64,000 nucleotides of DNA, taken from assembly GCA_030614915.1 (NCBI GenBank), contig JAUXAG010000010.1:36580-100579 (forward strand), read 5' to 3'. Shown in pieces: positions 1 through 8,784 of this stretch (within the stretch, counting starts at the first letter, position 1; every line of letters begins with the position of its first letter). The notes beneath the pieces are model-generated. The model was not told the origin of the DNA and ran no database searches. It saw only the letters and a program-made list of their open reading frames with translations. The position numbers and the translations under genes were made by a program. This DNA comes from Actinomycetes bacterium (GTDB lineage: Bacteria; Planctomycetota; Phycisphaerae; JAACET01).

Positions 1-1
1 C

Positions 2-406
2 GGCTTTTGTCTTAACCGCACTGTTAAGCAATTCCTAGCCGCCGGCCATCCCTGGCAGATGCTTAGAGCTGGGGCGCTTACCCCCGACGAAATGGGCTTC
101 GTTGATAGCCCAATCTTGTGGCTGAAGAATTGTAAATACCAGACTGTGGCAGAGAAAGTCCGAACAGCTCTGAGTAAAAATCAAGCTCTCCCAAATTCTT
201 TTTTAGTCAAGGATATCGGTCTATTTGTGGCTGCTGAACCTGCTCTGGCATCGGCTGTCAGAGACATTGTTGTTGCTTCATTGTTTATCCGCCGGAACGC
301 TCACAATATGGGTGGTATTAATGCCCTGAGCAGCGGGCAGAGGGATTTCATTAAGAACTGGGAAGCGGAAAAGTTCCGTGTCCAATTGGCGGCTAATGGT
401 GGTTAA
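2..406 (+). CDS. class II aldolase/adducin-like protein, C-terminal part (cut by window start)
   Basis: The frame is open from the first bases of the window, so the gene begins upstream; the ATG at 59 is probably internal. The visible ~134 residues contain a 'GLFVAA' stretch followed by 'VRDIVVASLFIRRNAHNMGG' and a closing 'FIKNWEAEKFR', which I recognise as the C-terminal pattern of class II (zinc) sugar-phosphate aldolases of the rhamnulose/fuculose-phosphate type. The zinc-binding histidines would lie upstream and cannot be checked. It is followed by a short gap and an unrelated membrane protein, so no operon partner is visible. The family call is from recall of the pattern, not a search. 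Confidence 0.5.
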   Translation, partial: GFCLNRTVKQFLAAGHPWQMLRAGALTPDEMGFVDSPILWLKNCKYQTVAEKVRTALSKNQALPNSFLVKDIGLFVAAEPALASAVRDIVVASLFIRRNAHNMGGINALSSGQRDFIKNWEAEKFRVQLAANGG

Positions 407-526
407 TAGCTGTAGCGAGCACGAGCCTGTCTGGCAATGTATTGAGGACGAAGATACAATTGTCCCTCTGTGCAAGAGGTCGCCAAGTGGCAACGGCCAT
501 GGATTACCACCCGACGGAAGGCAAAA

Positions 527-1111
527 TTGAGCAACGTCCTGAATATTTTCGAGCAGCCCTGGACTTTGGCCGTCATCGGCTTGCTGGCTGAATTGGCCGT
601 GCTGATCGGAGCTAGGTTCTGGCCGCTAAAGGTTCGTCGCAAGCATCTGCTCATCGGGCCGATCTTGATAGTCCTGGGCCTCGGCCTTGATTATTTGGTG
701 GCTACAGACAGGGAGAAGATCGAGGTGGTAATAGCTAAGGTGGTAAAAGCCACCGAAGAGGAAAACGCTGAGCAGATTATAGAGTGCATCGGGCTCACTT
801 ATCATGGCAGGCTCGAAGACTCCCGCCAGCTTTTCGCCCAGTTCTGCCGGCAACTCTTCAGCCAGCCGCAGATCAAAAAAAACTGGCTGCTGGACAAGCA
901 ACTGCAATTGGGTAAGACCAAAGCTACGCTTCGCATTACTGCTCGGAGCCAGATCGACGAACGCAGCCAGTGGAGTCAGTGGCTTCTGGTCGCTGAGACT
1001 GTCTGGGAAGTACAGTTCCACAAACAGCCGGACAAAAGCTGGTTGATTGTTTGGATCGACCTTGTTGAATTGAACGGCGAACGGATGGATCGGAGACTGC
1101 CCGAGTTGTAA
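527..1111 (+). CDS. hypothetical inner-membrane protein with soluble C-terminal domain
   Basis: I do not recognise the family. Two hydrophobic segments (about residues 11-29 and 41-59 from the proposed start) are followed by a ~130-residue soluble domain with an alternating alpha/beta pattern that could be an NTF2-like fold. The frame is open upstream to an ATG at 470, but a TTG at 527 is preceded by GGAAGG at good distance and starts directly before the first membrane segment, so I prefer 527. It ends 40 bp before the helicase gene on the same strand and may share a transcript with it. Confidence 0.6.
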   Translation: MSNVLNIFEQPWTLAVIGLLAELAVLIGARFWPLKVRRKHLLIGPILIVLGLGLDYLVATDREKIEVVIAKVVKATEEENAEQIIECIGLTYHGRLEDSRQLFAQFCRQLFSQPQIKKNWLLDKQLQLGKTKATLRITARSQIDERSQWSQWLLVAETVWEVQFHKQPDKSWLIVWIDLVELNGERMDRRLPEL

Positions 1112-1151
1112 CGAACCCTTGGCGTAAAGGTCAGGTCCTCAAAATAGGCTT

Positions 1152-3155
1152 ATGAACATCGTCGAAACACTGGGGCCGGAGGGACTGATAGCCCGGAAAC
1201 TCCCCGGCTATGAGCATCGGCCGCAGCAGTTGGAGATGGCCCGGCTGGTCAGCCAGGCCTTTGACCGCAAGGAGCATCTGATCGTCGAGGCCGGCACCGG
1301 CGTGGGAAAAAGCTTTGCCTATCTGGTCGCGGCCATCGAACTAATCGCCGGCCAAACCGACAAGCGAGTCCTGGTCTCCACCCACACCATAGCCTTGCAG
1401 GAACAATTGATCGAGAAGGATATCCCCTTTCTCAAGAAGGCCTTGCCGGTGGATTTCAAGGCCGTCCTGGTCAAGGGCAGGAATAATTACCTCTGTCTGC
1501 GCCGCTTGACCTCGCTGAGCAGACGTCAGGACAGGGTTTTCGGCTCCGAACGCGAGCTCAAGAGTCTCTGGCGGATCGAAGACTGGGCCATGAAAACTCG
1601 CGACGGCAGCAGACGCAGTCTGGACTTCGCCGTCTTGCCCCGGGTTTGGCAAAGGGTTTGTTCCGACAGACACAGTTGCCGGGGCCGCAGCTGCGAGCAG
1701 TTCAGTAAGTGTTTCTATCGGGCCGGCCGACGAAAGATGCAGGCCGCCCAAATCCTCGTAGTCAATCACGCCCTGTTTTTTGCCGATTTGGTCCTGCGCA
1801 CAGGCTCGGCAAAGCTCCTGCCCAGCTATGATGCCGTGGTCCTCGACGAGGCCCACAGGCTGGAGGAAGTGGCCAGTGACCACCTCGGCGGGCGTCTGAG
1901 CATGGGACAAGTGGAGTATCTGCTGAACAGCCTATATAGCCAGCGGACCGGCAGAGGTCTATTAACCAGTTTGGAAGACGCTGGAGAGTCGGTTCGGCAG
2001 GCGGTGCTCTCAGCCGGCAGAGCAAATGAGAAATTCTTCGCAGACCTCGGCCAATGGCAGCGAAACTACGGCCGCAGTAATGGCCGACTCACCGAACCTG
2101 GTGTGGTGGCTAATCCGCTTTCGCCGGCCTTGCAGGACTTGGCTGGCCGACTCCGGGAGCTCAGCCTGAAACTCCAGGAAAACCAGCTGGAGTTGGCCGC
2201 CTATGCCAGCCAAGCGGAGGAGTTGGCCAGTCAACTCCGGGTGCTGCTCGACCAGACAATCGACTCCGCCGTCTATTGGTTGGAGCCCGAGGTCGGCCAT
2301 CGCGGCCGAAGCGGAAGAATCCGATGGCGAATCGTCTGTGCCCCGGTTCACGTAGGGCCCGATTTGCAGCGGATGCTTTGGAGCAAGGTCGATTCGGTAG
2401 TCCTGACTGGCGCCACCTTGGCCGGCAGACCACTCAGGGCGTCCGGCAACAGCGGGCAGTCAATGGATGCTGCGGGGGATTTCGAATTCCTCCGCTCACG
2501 TCTGGGCCTCAAGCAGACCGAACGGGCCAGGCTGGGCTCGCCCTTCGATTTTTCCCGCCAGGTCAAGATCTACATAGAGGCCAGCTTGGGAAATCCCAAT
2601 AACCAGCAGGAGTTCCTGCCTCTGGCCTGCCAGGCCATCAAAAAGTACATCCGCATGAGCGGAGGCAGAGCCTTCGTCTTATTCACTAGTTGGCAGCTCT
2701 TGGATAAAACCGCCGACGAATTGGCGCAATTCTTTGATGATGAAGGAGTTACATTATTAGTCCAGAAGCGGGGCGCCTCGCGAACCAGGCTCTTGAACAC
2801 CTTTCGCAAGGATACAAAGAGCGTCTTATTCGGTACCGCCAGCTTCTGGCAGGGGGTGGACGTTAAGGGGCCAGCCCTGTCCAACGTCATTATCACCAAG
2901 CTCCCCTTTGCCGTGCCCGATGAGCCTCTGATCCAGGCCCGCCTTGACCAGATTCGCAGTGAAGGGGGAAACCCCTTTGTGGGCTACCAGCTTCCCGAGG
3001 CAGTTTTGCGGTTCAAGCAGGGTTTTGGACGCCTGATCCGCAGCAGGCGGGACCGCGGTATAGTCGTCATTCTGGACGGGCGCGTGCTCAGCCGTTGGTA
3101 TGGCAAGCACTTCCTCCAGGCCCTGCCGGAGTGTGAGATCATTGTCGAGGAATGA
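1152..3155 (+). CDS. DinG/XPD-family ATP-dependent helicase
   Basis: This 667-residue protein is a superfamily 2 helicase of the DinG/YoaA group, which unwinds DNA 5'-3' and acts on repair intermediates, R-loops and damage. Walker A (EAGTGVGKS) is at about residues 46-54, the DEAH box at about 232-235, and motif VI appears in 'QGFGRLIRS' near residue 630. Cysteines at about 115, 170, 176, 181 and 187 lie between motifs I and II, where this family binds a 4Fe-4S cluster. Length fits the family. No exonuclease domain is fused at the N terminus, unlike DinG of many Firmicutes. The ATG start lies at the edge of the conserved region. Confidence 0.88.
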   Translation: MNIVETLGPEGLIARKLPGYEHRPQQLEMARLVSQAFDRKEHLIVEAGTGVGKSFAYLVAAIELIAGQTDKRVLVSTHTIALQEQLIEKDIPFLKKALPVDFKAVLVKGRNNYLCLRRLTSLSRRQDRVFGSERELKSLWRIEDWAMKTRDGSRRSLDFAVLPRVWQRVCSDRHSCRGRSCEQFSKCFYRAGRRKMQAAQILVVNHALFFADLVLRTGSAKLLPSYDAVVLDEAHRLEEVASDHLGGRLSMGQVEYLLNSLYSQRTGRGLLTSLEDAGESVRQAVLSAGRANEKFFADLGQWQRNYGRSNGRLTEPGVVANPLSPALQDLAGRLRELSLKLQENQLELAAYASQAEELASQLRVLLDQTIDSAVYWLEPEVGHRGRSGRIRWRIVCAPVHVGPDLQRMLWSKVDSVVLTGATLAGRPLRASGNSGQSMDAAGDFEFLRSRLGLKQTERARLGSPFDFSRQVKIYIEASLGNPNNQQEFLPLACQAIKKYIRMSGGRAFVLFTSWQLLDKTADELAQFFDDEGVTLLVQKRGASRTRLLNTFRKDTKSVLFGTASFWQGVDVKGPALSNVIITKLPFAVPDEPLIQARLDQIRSEGGNPFVGYQLPEAVLRFKQGFGRLIRSRRDRGIVVILDGRVLSRWYGKHFLQALPECEIIVEE

Positions 3156-3239
3156 TCTCTAAAATAGGCCTAGCTTGGCACCTTTTGAACTCAAGCCCGG
3201 CCACAAAAAAAAGAAATCTGCGTTTTCGATGGAAATTTC

Positions 3240-3268
3240 TTGACTTTTTTCTGTGTTGTCGTTATATT
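3240..3268 (+). promoter_or_regulatory. strong sigma70-type promoter
   Basis: TTGACT (3240-3245), a 17-bp spacer and TATATT (3263-3268) match the housekeeping consensus at nearly every position. Transcription would begin near 3275 and read a leader of about 270 nt before the ABC exporter operon. It lies in an AT-rich patch inside otherwise GC-rich sequence. Confidence 0.7.
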
Positions 3269-3274
3269 CACAAC

Positions 3275-3541
3275 AGTAAATACAGTCTTTCAGCCGATGG
3301 CTAGCGATATTGTAGGCAGTTACCATTGAGATTGCCGCTTTAGTTGTAGGAGTAAGCCGGGCCGGGGTAGCACCGGAAAACCAACGGCCTGACGGCCACA
3401 GCAGTCAGCTCCAACCGCTGTAGCCAAAAACAAGCTGGACCGCCATGAGTTCTGGTCCGCTGATGAACGGAGGGGCAAGCTGGCCCTGCCCAAGCGGGGT
3501 TGAGTTTGTTTAGTGGGAGCTAATCCGGAGACGGCGGCCCG
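3275..3541 (+). other. long 5' leader of the exporter operon, possibly structured RNA
   Basis: No credible coding frame is seen between the promoter and the first ABC gene. The leader contains several short inverted repeats: GGCC-TGAC-GGCC, GGACC with GGTCC around 'GCCATGAGTTCT', and GGGGC with GCCCC-type pairing just downstream. I do not recognise a known riboswitch, 6S, SRP or RNase P pattern. It could be a regulatory leader or an independent small RNA. Confidence 0.3.
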
Positions 3542-5329
3542 GTGTGCTGGCCAACCGTGGGTAACTTCCAAAGTACATACTCACTAATCAAACCATATCG
3601 TGCTAAGCTCTACGCTGCCCTCGGTTTGACCGTATGCAACTCCATTTTGCGCCTCTTACCCCCCTTAATCTTGGCCGTGCTGATTGACCGTGTAGCGGGC
3701 CAGGGGCTCTGGGGGCTGCTTGGCCTGATGATCGGGTTGCTCATCGCCCATGCCCTGGTCAGTGGCTTGTCCAACTTGTTGAGTATCTATCTGATCCAAT
3801 GGGTTTCCCGGCGGATAGCCTTCGACATGCGCCTGGCAATGTACCGGAAGCTGCAGCGTCTGAGCTTGAATTATTTTCATCACCACAGCACGGGCATGGT
3901 TCTCGAACGCCTGATGGGTGATGTCACCCAGGTGCAAAACCTCTGTACCTCGCAAATGGTGCAGGCAGTGATGGATGCGGTCGGCTGCGCCTTTGCCCTG
4001 ACGGTCATGTTCCTGGTCAACTGGCAACTGACCATCGGGGCCCTGCTGTTTTTGCCCTTGTATGTCTTGAATTACCGCATTTGTGTCCGGCGCATCCGCC
4101 GGGCCAACGAAAACCTCCGCAGCAAAAGGGATGATATATCCGACTCCCTGCAGCAGAACCTCGCAGGGGCTTTGGTGGTCAAGAGCTTTGGCCAGGAACG
4201 CCGGGAAACCAGGCAGTACACCGCTCAGTGCCACGACGCCCTGCGGCTGGGGATTCGCACCAATGTCTGGGGCGGCTTGTTCAATAGCGGTTCGGTAATG
4301 GTACAGGTCATAGCCCAGGCCACCATTCTGTTTTTGGGCTGTTGGCTGGTAATTGACGGCCGCATGAGCTATGGCCAAGTGCTGGCCTTCGTAGCCTACA
4401 CCCTTTACTTACTAGGCCCGGCAGTAAACTTCTCGGATCTGTTTAACCAGGTCGAACAATCCATGGTCTCGGTTCGCCGAGTCAACGAAGTTATGCAGGC
4501 CCAGCCGGACATACAGGATAGCCCTGGTGCCCGTAGCATGGAAAGACTCACCGGACAAATTAAGTTCCGCAACTTGTGGTTCAAGTATGGCTGCCGCAGC
4601 TCCGAACAGGGCCAACCACTGTCCCAAACAGGGGAAGGCTCGGAATATGCCTTAGAGGATGTGAGCTTCACGGCCCAGCCTGGGCAAATGGTGGCCTTGG
4701 TCGGGCATACCGGAGCTGGCAAAACCACGGTCGCCAAACTGCTGTTTCGTTTCTACGATCCCACCGACGGACAGGTGTTCATAGATGGTCTCGACATCCG
4801 CAACATTCGCCTCGCCGACCTCCGCAGGAACATAGCCGTTGTCCCCCAGGAGCCCGTACTGTTCAAGGCTAGTATTGCTGAGAATATTGCTTACGGTAAG
4901 CCGCGGGCCACTATGGACCAGATCGTGGCCGCGGCCAAGGCGGCCGAGCTCGATAGCTTGGTCTGCGATATGCCCGAGGGATACGACACCCAGATTGGCG
5001 AAGCCAATCTCAAGCTCAGCAGCGGCCAGCGGCAGCGCGTGGCCATTGCCCGGGCGGTGCTCAAAGACCCTGCTATTCTTGTTCTCGATGAGGCCACTAG
5101 TTCCCTCGACAGCGAATCGGAACGGATGATTCAACGGGCTCTGCGCCGAACGATGAAGGGTAGAACCTCTCTGGTCATCGCTCACCGGCTGAGCACCATC
5201 GTCCATGCCGACCTGATAGTGGTCATGGAGCAAGGTAGAGTTGTCGAGCAGGGAACCCACTGGCAGTTGCTCAGTGCTGGTGGAGCTTATCGGGACTTGT
5301 ACGAAAGACAGTTTACGGCCGTAGCCTGA
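3542..5329 (+). CDS. ABC exporter half-transporter, consensus catalytic motifs (MsbA/BmrA type)
   Basis: Six-helix type I exporter transmembrane domain (residues ~1-310) fused to a nucleotide-binding domain. Walker A GHTGAGKTT is near residue 389, the Q-loop is in PQEPVLF, the signature is LSSGQ (~492), Walker B with catalytic Glu is VLDEATSS (~515) and the switch His is in AHRLST (~546). The Walker B is intact but the signature deviates from LSGGQ. It starts at a GTG, with a second possible GTG five codons in. It is followed after 4 bp by a second half-transporter with the complementary deviations, so the two probably form an obligate heterodimer, with an HlyD-type adaptor as third gene. Substrate unknown; lipid, drug or peptide export are all possible. 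Confidence 0.88.
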   Translation: MCWPTVGNFQSTYSLIKPYRAKLYAALGLTVCNSILRLLPPLILAVLIDRVAGQGLWGLLGLMIGLLIAHALVSGLSNLLSIYLIQWVSRRIAFDMRLAMYRKLQRLSLNYFHHHSTGMVLERLMGDVTQVQNLCTSQMVQAVMDAVGCAFALTVMFLVNWQLTIGALLFLPLYVLNYRICVRRIRRANENLRSKRDDISDSLQQNLAGALVVKSFGQERRETRQYTAQCHDALRLGIRTNVWGGLFNSGSVMVQVIAQATILFLGCWLVIDGRMSYGQVLAFVAYTLYLLGPAVNFSDLFNQVEQSMVSVRRVNEVMQAQPDIQDSPGARSMERLTGQIKFRNLWFKYGCRSSEQGQPLSQTGEGSEYALEDVSFTAQPGQMVALVGHTGAGKTTVAKLLFRFYDPTDGQVFIDGLDIRNIRLADLRRNIAVVPQEPVLFKASIAENIAYGKPRATMDQIVAAAKAAELDSLVCDMPEGYDTQIGEANLKLSSGQRQRVAIARAVLKDPAILVLDEATSSLDSESERMIQRALRRTMKGRTSLVIAHRLSTIVHADLIVVMEQGRVVEQGTHWQLLSAGGAYRDLYERQFTAVA

Positions 5330-5333
5330 AGTT

Positions 5334-7379
5334 TTGGTGCTGGACAGGGGTTTATTAGTGCGTGCAATTTTGCAAATTTACGGACGCTTCTTTGGTGGGC
5401 TCAAGCTCGTCCTGCTCCTGGGACTCGTCCTGGTAGCCGCAGAGTCTTCCGTGCCCTACATCGTGGCCGCTTTGGGGCGCTACACTGTTGATGAGATTCT
5501 GGAGGTCCGCCTGTTGGCCCCGAAGGATCAATTGGCGGAAGTTCCAGCCCGACCGACAGACGCTGCAGTACTCGACAAGGCCCAGCTTGGCAGGACTCGG
5601 CCCGTCCAGGTGTTCCAGTCCAGGGACAAGGTCAGCTCAAACCCGGCCATTCTGGTCCAGGATAATGCTCATTATGTAGCGGTCCCTGCAAAGCTCCGGG
5701 AAAAACCAGCTGAGCTCAAAGAAGCCCTCCTACTTAAGCAGGGAAAAAGCCGGGCTCAAAAGACCAGACTCTTGCTGACCGTCTTTGCCTTTACCATCAT
5801 CGTCTATGTGCTCCACAGCGTAGGTAAGGTAATTCATAAGTACTTGTTGGCCAATGTGGGTGAACAGGTGGTCTTCAGGCTTCGCCGGGCCCTGCACCAC
5901 AAACTCCAGCAGTTGCCCATGACATACCACGACCAGCACGAGAAGGGCAGATTGATGGCCCGGGTGATTGATGATGTCGATGTCATCCGCCGAATGTCTG
6001 TGCACCTCAGTACCATGCTCACTGTAAACGTCTTTACTGTTTTGGTGGGCCTAGTCGTAATTATGATGATTGACGTAAAATTGTCCCTGCTGGCTCTGAT
6101 CAGCCTGCCTCTCTTCGGTATTGTCTATAGCCATTTCAGGGTTCGAATGAGAAAGCTATGGCGATATCTGGCCAAGCAGCGGGCGGGCATTTATGGCCTG
6201 GCCGGAGACCGACTCGCCTCGCCGGAAACGGTCAAAGCTTTCGGGCAGGAACGCCGCGAAACCATACGCCTGTTCAGACGGACCAGGGACCTGCTCAGAG
6301 GCGAACTAAAGCAGGTCTGGCTTGGCGGGTTTCTGGGCCTGTGGCGGACCGTGGTCTGCGGGGTGAGTATGGCTCTGGTGTTGGGATACGGGATGCTCAT
6401 GGTTCGAGACGGGCGACTCAGCGTCGGCTACCTCCTGTTCTTCTACGGCTCACTTTCCATGATGTACATGCCCGTAGCCAGCATATCTATGTTGATTCCA
6501 ATGATGCAGCGCTTCCAGGTCAGTGCCGACAGGGTCCTGGAGATCCTCGACGAACCGGTAACTATCCGCAGTGCGCCACAAGCCGTAGATTTACCGTCAG
6601 TAGCTGGACTGATTCACATGAAAAATGTTGGCCTTTGCTACGAAGGTAGTGAAGCCCCGGCCCTGAAGAATATCAATCTGACAATTGAACCCGGCCAACA
6701 GGTTTGCCTCATGGGCCCCAGCGGGTCCGGCAAAACTTCCCTGGTCAACCTGCTCTTGCGACTTTACGAACCCTCCGATGGGACAATAGATCTGGATGGG
6801 CGAGACCTGCGAAGAATAAATTTGTCCAGCCTGCGTCAGCATATGGCCTACGTACCCCAGGACGCCTTCTTATTCAGTGGAAGCCTGCGGGATAACATTC
6901 GCTACGGAAATTTCCTGGCCGACGATAAACAAGTGGAAGAAGCTGCAAAGGCTGCCGAACTGCATGATTTTATCCTTACCCTACCGGACGCTTATGATAC
7001 CATTGTGGGCGAGCGAGGCGTAACTCTTTCCGGCGGACAACGCCAGCGGGTTAGCTTAGCAAGGGCCCTGCTGACCGATCCACGAGTTCTCATTCTGGAC
7101 GACTGCACCAGCGCGTTAGATGCCATCACCGAAGCTCGGATAGTCAAGACCTTGCGAACGGTCATGGCCGGAAGGACCACCATTGTAATCACCCACCGCG
7201 TCTCTATGAGTAACCGGGCTGATATGGTTGTGGTCCTCAAGGACGGCACGGTGGCTGAAGTAGGTTCACACGGAAAACTCCTGGGCAGAGAAGGTATCTA
7301 TTACGATCTTGTGGTTGAACAGTTGGCCGAAAAAGATCTCAAGGTTAAATCACAGCGGGCCCTCTCGGCTGCTGGATAA
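5334..7379 (+). CDS. ABC exporter half-transporter, degenerate catalytic site, with extracytoplasmic insert
   Basis: 681 residues, about 85 longer than its partner. The extra length lies between the first membrane helix (~18-44) and the second (~142-165): a hydrophilic, charged ~95-residue insert predicted to face the periplasm. The NBD has GPSGSGKTS (~461), canonical LSGGQ (~564), but Walker B reads ILDDCTSALD (~588), with Asp where the catalytic Glu should be; the H-loop is ITHRVSM. In heterodimeric exporters such as TM287/288 one site is degenerate in just this way. The start is TTG at 5334 or GTG at 5337, 4-7 bp after the upstream stop, so translation is likely coupled. Confidence 0.87.
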   Translation: MVLDRGLLVRAILQIYGRFFGGLKLVLLLGLVLVAAESSVPYIVAALGRYTVDEILEVRLLAPKDQLAEVPARPTDAAVLDKAQLGRTRPVQVFQSRDKVSSNPAILVQDNAHYVAVPAKLREKPAELKEALLLKQGKSRAQKTRLLLTVFAFTIIVYVLHSVGKVIHKYLLANVGEQVVFRLRRALHHKLQQLPMTYHDQHEKGRLMARVIDDVDVIRRMSVHLSTMLTVNVFTVLVGLVVIMMIDVKLSLLALISLPLFGIVYSHFRVRMRKLWRYLAKQRAGIYGLAGDRLASPETVKAFGQERRETIRLFRRTRDLLRGELKQVWLGGFLGLWRTVVCGVSMALVLGYGMLMVRDGRLSVGYLLFFYGSLSMMYMPVASISMLIPMMQRFQVSADRVLEILDEPVTIRSAPQAVDLPSVAGLIHMKNVGLCYEGSEAPALKNINLTIEPGQQVCLMGPSGSGKTSLVNLLLRLYEPSDGTIDLDGRDLRRINLSSLRQHMAYVPQDAFLFSGSLRDNIRYGNFLADDKQVEEAAKAAELHDFILTLPDAYDTIVGERGVTLSGGQRQRVSLARALLTDPRVLILDDCTSALDAITEARIVKTLRTVMAGRTTIVITHRVSMSNRADMVVVLKDGTVAEVGSHGKLLGREGIYYDLVVEQLAEKDLKVKSQRALSAAG

Positions 7380-7446
7380 TTACCTGATTGTGCATTCGCC
7401 GACAGCGGCGACTCGAACCTGCCCCGGGTAACCGTCGTTACGGAGG

Positions 7447-8475
7447 TTGTTCTACATCATTACCGAAGACCAAAAGCCAAAGCCCAGACCGCGACGCAAA
7501 CGAGGACGTCTCATACTGGCCTTGATCGCCTTGATAATCATTGCTGTGATAGTTCTGGGCCTGGGACTGCAGGTCCAAGGCTATGCCCGCAGCTACGGAA
7601 ACGTCACCGCCCGAAAGGACCCTCTCCTACGCGCCAGCCAGAAAGGACCCATAGCCCGGATCCTCGCTCAACAGGACCAACAGGTAAGCAAAGGCCAACT
7701 CATCATTCAACTCGATGACAGCTTGGCAAGAGTCACCCTCACGCGAGCCGAAAAAGCCGCCGTCGAAGCTGCTGGCCGGATAGACGTCTTTCAAGCCAAG
7801 TGTAAACTGGCTGCAACCCAGCGAGAATATCAGCGGGCCCAGGCTCAGCTGCAGATTAAAGGAGCAAAGCATAAGCTCGAGCAGCTCTTGGCCGGTAAAG
7901 AAAAAGGAACCGTCTCACCTGTTGAAGTGCAAGAGGCCCAACTGGCCTATGAAATTGCTGCCCTCCAGCCTGAGCAGACCTACAAGGCCGAGGAAGAACT
8001 TGAGAAGCAGGAGTTGGCCTTGCTCAGGCAACAGCTCCAGGCTGCCCAGACTCAGGTAGAACTGTGCAAGCAGCAGTTGGCCAACCTCCAGGTTCGCAGC
8101 CCCATCGACGGGCGAGTGGTTCTGAACCCTTTGGTCGTTGGCGAGGTTGTCGACGCCAACAAGGTCCTCGGCCGAGTCTTCGACGAAAGCGGCTTCACCA
8201 TAGAAACGAAGTTTCCCGAGCGGCTGTTATATTTCCTCAAGGACGGTCAAGAGGCCGACATTTGGCCCACGGGCAGGTCACGCTGGGCCGACCCTTTGAA
8301 GGGCAAAATCCTCAAGGTCGGCCGCCTGGTCCAGCCACAAGACAGCGGCGGCGGATACTTTTGGGTTACCATTGCCGTAGAGCCCCAGGGCCTGCAGCTC
8401 TATCCAGGACAGGACGCCCAGGTTGCAGTGCACGTCAGCAAAGTCAGTTTGTTCAGGAGTATTTTGGGACTTTAG
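7447..8475 (+). CDS. HlyD-family periplasmic adaptor (membrane fusion protein)
   Basis: A basic N terminus, one membrane helix (~21-42), a half-lipoyl segment (~65-95), a long Gln/Ala/Glu-rich coiled-coil hairpin (~85-215) and a second half-lipoyl plus barrel region ('SPIDGRVV' ~219) give the HlyD/EmrA layout. It would link the ABC exporter to an outer-membrane channel. No TolC-like gene is present. The start is uncertain: the only usual start codon after the in-frame stop at 7429 is TTG at 7447, yet a GGAGG sits immediately against it with no spacer, which would better serve a rare ATC (7456) or ATT (7459) start. The stop codon TAG takes its last base from the inverted-repeat element that follows. 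Confidence 0.8.
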   Translation: MFYIITEDQKPKPRPRRKRGRLILALIALIIIAVIVLGLGLQVQGYARSYGNVTARKDPLLRASQKGPIARILAQQDQQVSKGQLIIQLDDSLARVTLTRAEKAAVEAAGRIDVFQAKCKLAATQREYQRAQAQLQIKGAKHKLEQLLAGKEKGTVSPVEVQEAQLAYEIAALQPEQTYKAEEELEKQELALLRQQLQAAQTQVELCKQQLANLQVRSPIDGRVVLNPLVVGEVVDANKVLGRVFDESGFTIETKFPERLLYFLKDGQEADIWPTGRSRWADPLKGKILKVGRLVQPQDSGGGYFWVTIAVEPQGLQLYPGQDAQVAVHVSKVSLFRSILGL

Positions 8476-8784
8476 GCACTCTAACAAGACCTGACGTGAG
8501 CCGCGTTGCAAGACAAATCGGATGGATGCAAGGAAGAACGACGGCGGCATACCTGGATGGTATGCTTAGGAGTTCTGACGCAGCAGACGCCGATTTGGCT
8601 CGCAACCCGAAGGGATAGGGGGCCCCAATCGCGACTTACTGCGATTGGGGGTGCCCCGCCGTCCTTTTGCCCGCCGCCTGCGTCGCTCGTCGTCGATGAT
8701 GCTCCCTGCATCGTATCCTCCTCGCTCCTGGGCGGCAACCAAAAATCCAGGCGTCGCGGCCGCGTCAAGTTTTGTTAGAGTGCC
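8475..8784. mobile_element. 310-bp inverted-repeat element (MITE-like) between convergent genes
   Basis: The ends are near-perfect inverted repeats of about 32 bp (left GGCACTCTAACAA at 8475, right TTGTTAGAGTGCC ending at 8784). Both are flanked by TTA, a possible 3-bp target duplication (8472-8474 and 8785-8787). The centre holds a perfect 10-bp stem, CCCCAATCGC/GCGATTGGGG (8623-8650). No transposase is encoded. The stop of the adaptor gene (TAG) and that of the convergent SDR (TAA) both fall on the flanking TTA. The flanks GGACT/AGTCC are also inverted, so a very long bidirectional terminator hairpin remains an alternative. Confidence 0.6.

Noticed and set aside
3665..4378. 237-residue minus-strand ORF
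   Set aside because: It is antisense to the ABC transporter frame, His/Gln-rich as expected from reverse reading of a Leu-rich membrane protein, and has no recognisable domain.
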